Of a stretch of 64,000 nucleotides of DNA, positions 60,454-64,000 are shown one piece after another. The stretch is from Streptomyces sp. NBC_00620 (GTDB taxonomy: Bacteria > Actinomycetota > Actinomycetes > Streptomycetales > Streptomycetaceae), in assembly GCF_026341825.1 (NCBI RefSeq), contig NZ_JAPENY010000001.1:3100001-3164000 (forward strand), written 5' to 3'. Made by a program: the position numbers and the translations under genes. Position 1 is the stretch's first letter. Each line of letters opens with the position of its first letter. The notes under the pieces are model-generated. The model worked only from the letters and a program-made list of their open reading frames with translations, was not told the DNA's origin and ran no database searches.

Positions 60454-60921
60454 ATGAGTGAGCGACTCCAGCCCGGCGACACCGCCCCCGCCTTCACCCT
60501 GCCCGACGCCGACGGCAACGAGGTCTCCCTCGCCGACCACAAGGGCCGCAAGGTCATCGTCTACTTCTACCCGAACGCCATGACCCCCGGCTGCACGAAG
60601 CAGGCCTGCGACTTCACCGACAACCTCGACGTCCTGGCGGCCGCCGGCTACGACGTCATCGGCGTCTCCCCGGACAAGCCCGAGAAGCTCGCCAAGTTCC
60701 GGGAGAAGGAGAACCTGAAGGTCACCCTGGTCGGCGACCCGTCCACCAAGGTCATCGAGTCGTACGGCGCCTACGGCGAGAAGAAGAACTACGGCAAGAC
60801 CTACGTCGGCGTCATCCGCTCCACCCTCGTCGTGGACGAGCAGGGCAAGATCGAGCACGCCTTCTACAACGTGAAGGCGACGGGCCACGTCGCGAAGATC
60901 ATCAAGGACCTGGGGATCTGA
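60454..60921 (+). CDS. bcp: Thioredoxin-dependent peroxiredoxin, Bcp type
   Basis: The 155-residue protein is a bacterioferritin-comigratory-protein peroxiredoxin: VIVYFYPNAMTPGCTKQACDF with the peroxidatic Cys47 and resolving Cys52 five residues on. Here Met-Thr precede the PGC motif in place of the more common Asp/Lys-Thr. It reduces hydroperoxides with electrons from thioredoxin and sits in the cytoplasm. The length is standard. It is divergent from the DUF3618 gene and convergent with the penicillin-binding protein gene. Confidence 0.95.
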   Translation: MSERLQPGDTAPAFTLPDADGNEVSLADHKGRKVIVYFYPNAMTPGCTKQACDFTDNLDVLAAAGYDVIGVSPDKPEKLAKFREKENLKVTLVGDPSTKVIESYGAYGEKKNYGKTYVGVIRSTLVVDEQGKIEHAFYNVKATGHVAKIIKDLGI

Positions 60922-60956
60922 GCGCCGAGCCACTCGAGCGGGCCCCCGTTCGGGGG

Positions 60957-63425
60957 TCAGGGCTTTCTTGACGCGGGGCGGTTCAGCGGACCCGCCCCCG
61001 CGATCGTCCCCGCGTCCGTCCCTCCGGTGTCCGTGCCGCCGTCCGTCGTCCCGCCCGTGGTGGTCGTGGTGCCGTCCGTGGTGCCGCCGGTGGTGGTCGT
61101 GCCGCCGTCGGTGGTGCCGCCATCGGTGGTGGTCCCGCCGTCGGTGGTGCCGCCGGTGGTCGTGGTGCCGCCGTCAGTGGTGGTGCCGCCGTCAGTGGTG
61201 GTGCCGCCGTCCGTCTGGCCCTGGGTCTGGCCGTTCGTCTGGCCTTCGGTCTGGCCCGGGGTCTCGGAGCCGCCTGTCGTGGTGCCGCCGTTGTCCTGGC
61301 CGCCGGTGTCGGTGGGCTCGGCGGGGGGCTCGTAGGACGGGACCTCCGGCTCCTCCGCGCCCGGCTGGAGCTGGAGGTCGAAGTCGGTCGCGTCGGTGCC
61401 GTCCAGGGCGGACTTCGTGAACTGGGCCCAGATCTGGGCCGGGGGGCCGCCGCCGTTGATGCGGGGCAGGCCGAGGGCGCCGTACAGGGATTTGTGGGCG
61501 CCGGTGTTCGGATCCTGGCCCATGACGGCGACGACGGTGGCGAGGTCCGGGGTGTAGCCGGCGAACCAGGCCGCCTGGTCCTCCTCTGCCGTGCCGGTCT
61601 TGCCCGCGGCGGGCCGGTCGGCCTCCTGCGCGGCGGTGCCGGTGCCGCCGTCGACGACGCTCTGGAGGAGGGAGGTGGTCGTGTCGGCGGCCTCGCGGGT
61701 CACCGCCTGCTTGGTCTCCTGCTTCGGCAGCGGTACGTCCTCCGCCCCGTCGGTGATCTTGTCGACCAGGGTGTACGTGCCGTGCTTGCCGTGGTTCGCG
61801 AGGGTGGCGTACGCCTCCGCCATGTCGAGGACGCTGGCCTGCGCCGGGCCGAGCGCGATGGACGGGGTGGCGGTGAGGGCGGGGGTGTTCGAGGGGATAC
61901 CGAGGTCGATCGCCGTCTGCTTGACCTTGTCGGGGCCGACGTCCACCGCCATCTGCGCGTACACCGAGTTCACCGACTTGTCGGTGGCGGTGCGGACCGT
62001 GATGTCGCCGTACGAGACGCCGTCCTCGTTCTCCGGCGCGTACGTGCCGCCGTCCCAGCCCTCCACCGGGCGCCGGTCGGTGCCGTCGTAGAACGTGTTC
62101 GGGGTGATGGTGCTGCCGTCCTGGGTCTCCGAGTCGTTCTGGACGGCCGAGGTGAAGACGAAGGGCTTGAAGGTGGAGCCGACCTGGTAGTCGCGGCGGG
62201 TGGCGTTGTTGACGTACTGCTTGGTGTAGTCGATGCCGCCGTACATCGCGACGACCTTGCCGTTGGACGGGTCGATGGAGACGCCGCCCGCGCGGACGTA
62301 GGTGTCGACCTTGCGGTTCTTCTTGTCGAGGTCGTCCATCACCTGGTCGTTGACGGCCTCGATGAAGGCGTCCTGCTTCGGCTTCTGGATGGTGGTGGTG
62401 ATGCGGTAGCCGCCGGTGGCGAGGGTGTCCTCGTCGATGATCTTGTTGGTGGTGAGGTAGTCCTTGACGGCCTGGACGAGGTAGCCGCGCTGGCCCGACA
62501 TGCCCGCCGAGCCCTTGGCCTCCTTCGGCGCCGGGAACTTGACGGCGGCGCGGTCCGAGGCGGTCAGCCACTTCTTCTTGACCATGCCGTCGAGTACGTA
62601 GTTCCAGCGGGCCACCGCCGCGGACTTGTTCTCGGGGTGCGCGATCACGTCGTACTCGCTCGGCGCGTTCAACAGCGCGGCCAGGTAAGCGCCTTGACCC
62701 ACCGTCAGGTCGATGGCGTCGACGCCGTAGTACGCCTGGGCGGCGGCCTGGATGCCGTACGCGTTGCGGCCGAAGTAGCTGGTGTTGAGGTAGCCCTCGA
62801 GGATGTCGTCCTTGCTCTTCTCGCGGTCGAGCTTGATGGAGATGAAGAACTCCTTCACCTTCCGGGTGACCGTCTGCTCCTGGCCCAGGTAGTAGTTCTT
62901 CACGTACTGCTGGGTGATCGTCGAGCCGGACTGCTTGCCCTTGCCGGTGACGGTGTTCCAGCCGGCGCGGATCATCGCCTTGGGGTCGACGGCCGACTCG
63001 GTGTAGAAGTCCCGGTCCTCGGCGGCGAGTACCGCGTGCTGGGCGTCCTTGGAGATCTGCGCGAGCGTCACGTTCTCGCGGTTGACCTCGCCGTCGCGGG
63101 CGAGCTGGGAGCCGTCCGCGTAGAGGTAGACGTTGCTCTGCTTGGTCGCGGCGGCGTTCGCGGGCGGGATCTTGACCAGGTAGTAGCCGAGCGCGAACAG
63201 GCCGATCAGAAGCAGGATCACGGTGACGAAGGTGCCGAGCACCATGCGCCAGGTCGGGATGATCCGCCGCCAGCCGGTGCGCTTGCGCTTCTGCTTCTTC
63301 TGCTTCCCGCCGGGTGCCATCGGCGCCGGTCCCTGTCCCGGTCCCTGTCCCGGTCCCTGTCCTGGTTCCCTGGGCGCCCAGCCCTGGTCGCTCTGCTGCG
63401 GCTGCGGCTGCGGCTCGTCACTCAT
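60957..63425 (-). CDS. Bifunctional penicillin-binding protein (class A) with Thr/Gly repeat tail
   Basis: The 822-residue protein has a short cytoplasmic N-terminus with GPGQGPGQ repeats, one membrane helix (~63-85), a glycosyltransferase domain (AVLAAEDRDFYTE, GSTITQQYVKN, EGYLNTSYFGRNAYGI) and a transpeptidase domain (SxxK in VGSTFKP, SVN, KTG in AGKTGTAEED). A ~150-residue tail of TTTDGG and GQTxGQT repeats follows. It polymerises and cross-links peptidoglycan. The repeat tail lies outside the membrane and may span the cell wall. ATG 63425 is the start. Confidence 0.93.
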   Translation of the reverse strand: MSDEPQPQPQQSDQGWAPREPGQGPGQGPGQGPAPMAPGGKQKKQKRKRTGWRRIIPTWRMVLGTFVTVILLLIGLFALGYYLVKIPPANAAATKQSNVYLYADGSQLARDGEVNRENVTLAQISKDAQHAVLAAEDRDFYTESAVDPKAMIRAGWNTVTGKGKQSGSTITQQYVKNYYLGQEQTVTRKVKEFFISIKLDREKSKDDILEGYLNTSYFGRNAYGIQAAAQAYYGVDAIDLTVGQGAYLAALLNAPSEYDVIAHPENKSAAVARWNYVLDGMVKKKWLTASDRAAVKFPAPKEAKGSAGMSGQRGYLVQAVKDYLTTNKIIDEDTLATGGYRITTTIQKPKQDAFIEAVNDQVMDDLDKKNRKVDTYVRAGGVSIDPSNGKVVAMYGGIDYTKQYVNNATRRDYQVGSTFKPFVFTSAVQNDSETQDGSTITPNTFYDGTDRRPVEGWDGGTYAPENEDGVSYGDITVRTATDKSVNSVYAQMAVDVGPDKVKQTAIDLGIPSNTPALTATPSIALGPAQASVLDMAEAYATLANHGKHGTYTLVDKITDGAEDVPLPKQETKQAVTREAADTTTSLLQSVVDGGTGTAAQEADRPAAGKTGTAEEDQAAWFAGYTPDLATVVAVMGQDPNTGAHKSLYGALGLPRINGGGPPAQIWAQFTKSALDGTDATDFDLQLQPGAEEPEVPSYEPPAEPTDTGGQDNGGTTTGGSETPGQTEGQTNGQTQGQTDGGTTTDGGTTTDGGTTTTGGTTDGGTTTDGGTTDGGTTTTGGTTDGTTTTTGGTTDGGTDTGGTDAGTIAGAGPLNRPASRKP
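61030..61260 (-). repeat. Coding tandem repeats (TTTDGG and GQT units) in the PBP tail
   Basis: On the plus strand the DNA reads as repeats of GTGGTGCCGCCGTC with small changes (61030-61212), then repeats built on CTGGCCGTTCGTCTGGCC (61213-61260). The unit number could vary between strains by slippage. Confidence 0.8.
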
Positions 63426-63628
63426 TTGTTCGCCGGACTCCCGTTTCGCGTCGTACGTTGCCGTACGCCCTCGTACGCCTGTTGCGCCCCCTCTTGAAGA
63501 CTGTCGCACCATGCGTTCCGTTCCCTTACCTCGGCACGCGTCGCGCCCGGAAAATGCCTGGCGGGGCGTGTCACCCGGGGGCTAGGCTCCTGCGCTTCGG
63601 CCTTGACGTGCTGGGGAGGAGCCTCTTC

Positions 63629-64000
63629 GTGGGCACAGGGCGGTTGTACGCGGCCGTCGCGGCCGGCGCTTTTCGTCGGTACTCCACCTATCGGGTGGCC
63701 ACGGCGGCGGGCTTGTTCACCAACACCGTCTTCGGGCTGATCCTGGCGTACACCTTCATCGCGCTGTGGGACGAGAAGCCGCATCTCGGCGGCTACGACC
63801 AGGCGCAGGCGCTCACTTATGTGTGGGTGGGGCAGGCGCTGCTCACGGTGGTGTCGGTGATGGGCGGCGGTTTCGAGGACGAGCTCATCGAGCGCATCCG
63901 TACGGGGGACATCGCGATCGACCTGTACCGGCCCGTCGATCTGCAACTGTGGTGGCTGGCGCAGGACATGGGCCGGGCGCTGTTCCAACTGCTGGGGCGC
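63629..64000 (+). CDS. ABC-2 type transporter permease, N-terminal part (runs off the window)
   Basis: The frame starts at GTG 63629 after GGGGAGGAG and stays open for 124 codons to the window end. The product begins MGTGRLYAAVAAGAFRRYS and contains FTNTVFGLILAYTFIALW, two hydrophobic segments and EDELIERIRTGDIAIDLYRPVDLQ, which is typical of the DUF990-like ABC-2 permeases. Such permeases come as a pair with an ATPase gene, which should lie just beyond the window. It is divergent from the PBP gene. The substrate is unknown. Confidence 0.8.
   Translation, partial: MGTGRLYAAVAAGAFRRYSTYRVATAAGLFTNTVFGLILAYTFIALWDEKPHLGGYDQAQALTYVWVGQALLTVVSVMGGGFEDELIERIRTGDIAIDLYRPVDLQLWWLAQDMGRALFQLLGR

Overview
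The window is high-GC actinobacterial DNA, almost certainly from a Streptomyces chromosome. The evidence is strong third-position GC bias, many GTG starts, GGAGG ribosome sites mixed with apparently leaderless starts, an SsgA-like sporulation protein, DasR-type operators, and rare TTA codons confined to a few genes. About 57 protein genes, one pseudogene and two tRNAs (Cys-GCA, Leu-UAG) are supported.

Region 1 (1-10.3 kb) is mixed. It holds a small membrane protein, a decayed P-loop phosphotransferase gene, a SUKH-4 immunity-type protein, a secreted beta-lactamase-like serine hydrolase, tRNA-Cys, an MFS exporter, a Doc-type toxin-antitoxin pair, an SF2 helicase, an array of degenerate ~44-bp repeats, an IclR regulator and a Lon-like secreted protease.

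Region 2 (10.3-25 kb) is the most striking. An acyl-CoA carboxylase carboxyltransferase, a FadD32-type fatty acyl-AMP ligase, an ACP-KS-AT-ACP-TE polyketide synthase and an antigen-85-like secreted esterase lie in one tight operon followed by a PucR-type regulator. These are the parts list and the PKS domain order of the mycolic-acid condensation locus (accD4-fadD32-pks13 with fbp genes) of Mycobacteriales, yet streptomycetes are not known to make mycolates. The PKS has two TTA codons and the regulator one, which suggests bldA control. A TTGTCA-N6-GACRAA motif lies in front of both the operon and the regulator. A carboxylesterase, a cutinase and another secreted hydrolase follow.

Region 3 (25-43 kb) carries an OpuC-type compatible-solute ABC transporter with an ArsR-type and an Lrp/AsnC regulator, hppD, a TPR membrane protein, a GlcD-like FAD oxidase, ssgG, two RDD-family membrane proteins, an immune-inhibitor-A-type metalloprotease, and the NAD-salvage genes pncA and pncB.

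Region 4 (43-56 kb) is an old actinobacterial core block: clpS, a DUF2017 gene, mec, cysO, cysM, an Rv1339-like metallophosphodiesterase, rph and rdgB. Their order follows that of Mycobacterium tuberculosis. Inserted into it are a LacI regulator, an amino acid permease with a structured leader, a membrane-anchored PemK-like protein, and the N-acetylglucosamine PTS genes nagE2, nagE1 and nagF with DasR sites. A leaderless cysteine leader peptide precedes cysO-cysM.

Region 5 (56-64 kb) has a SUKH-like gene, a guanidinium exporter preceded by a likely guanidine-III riboswitch, a DUF574-type methyltransferase facing an XRE/DUF5753 regulator, a GroES-like protein, a DUF3618 protein, bcp, a bifunctional penicillin-binding protein with a Thr/Gly repeat tail, and the start of an ABC-2 permease cut by the window edge.
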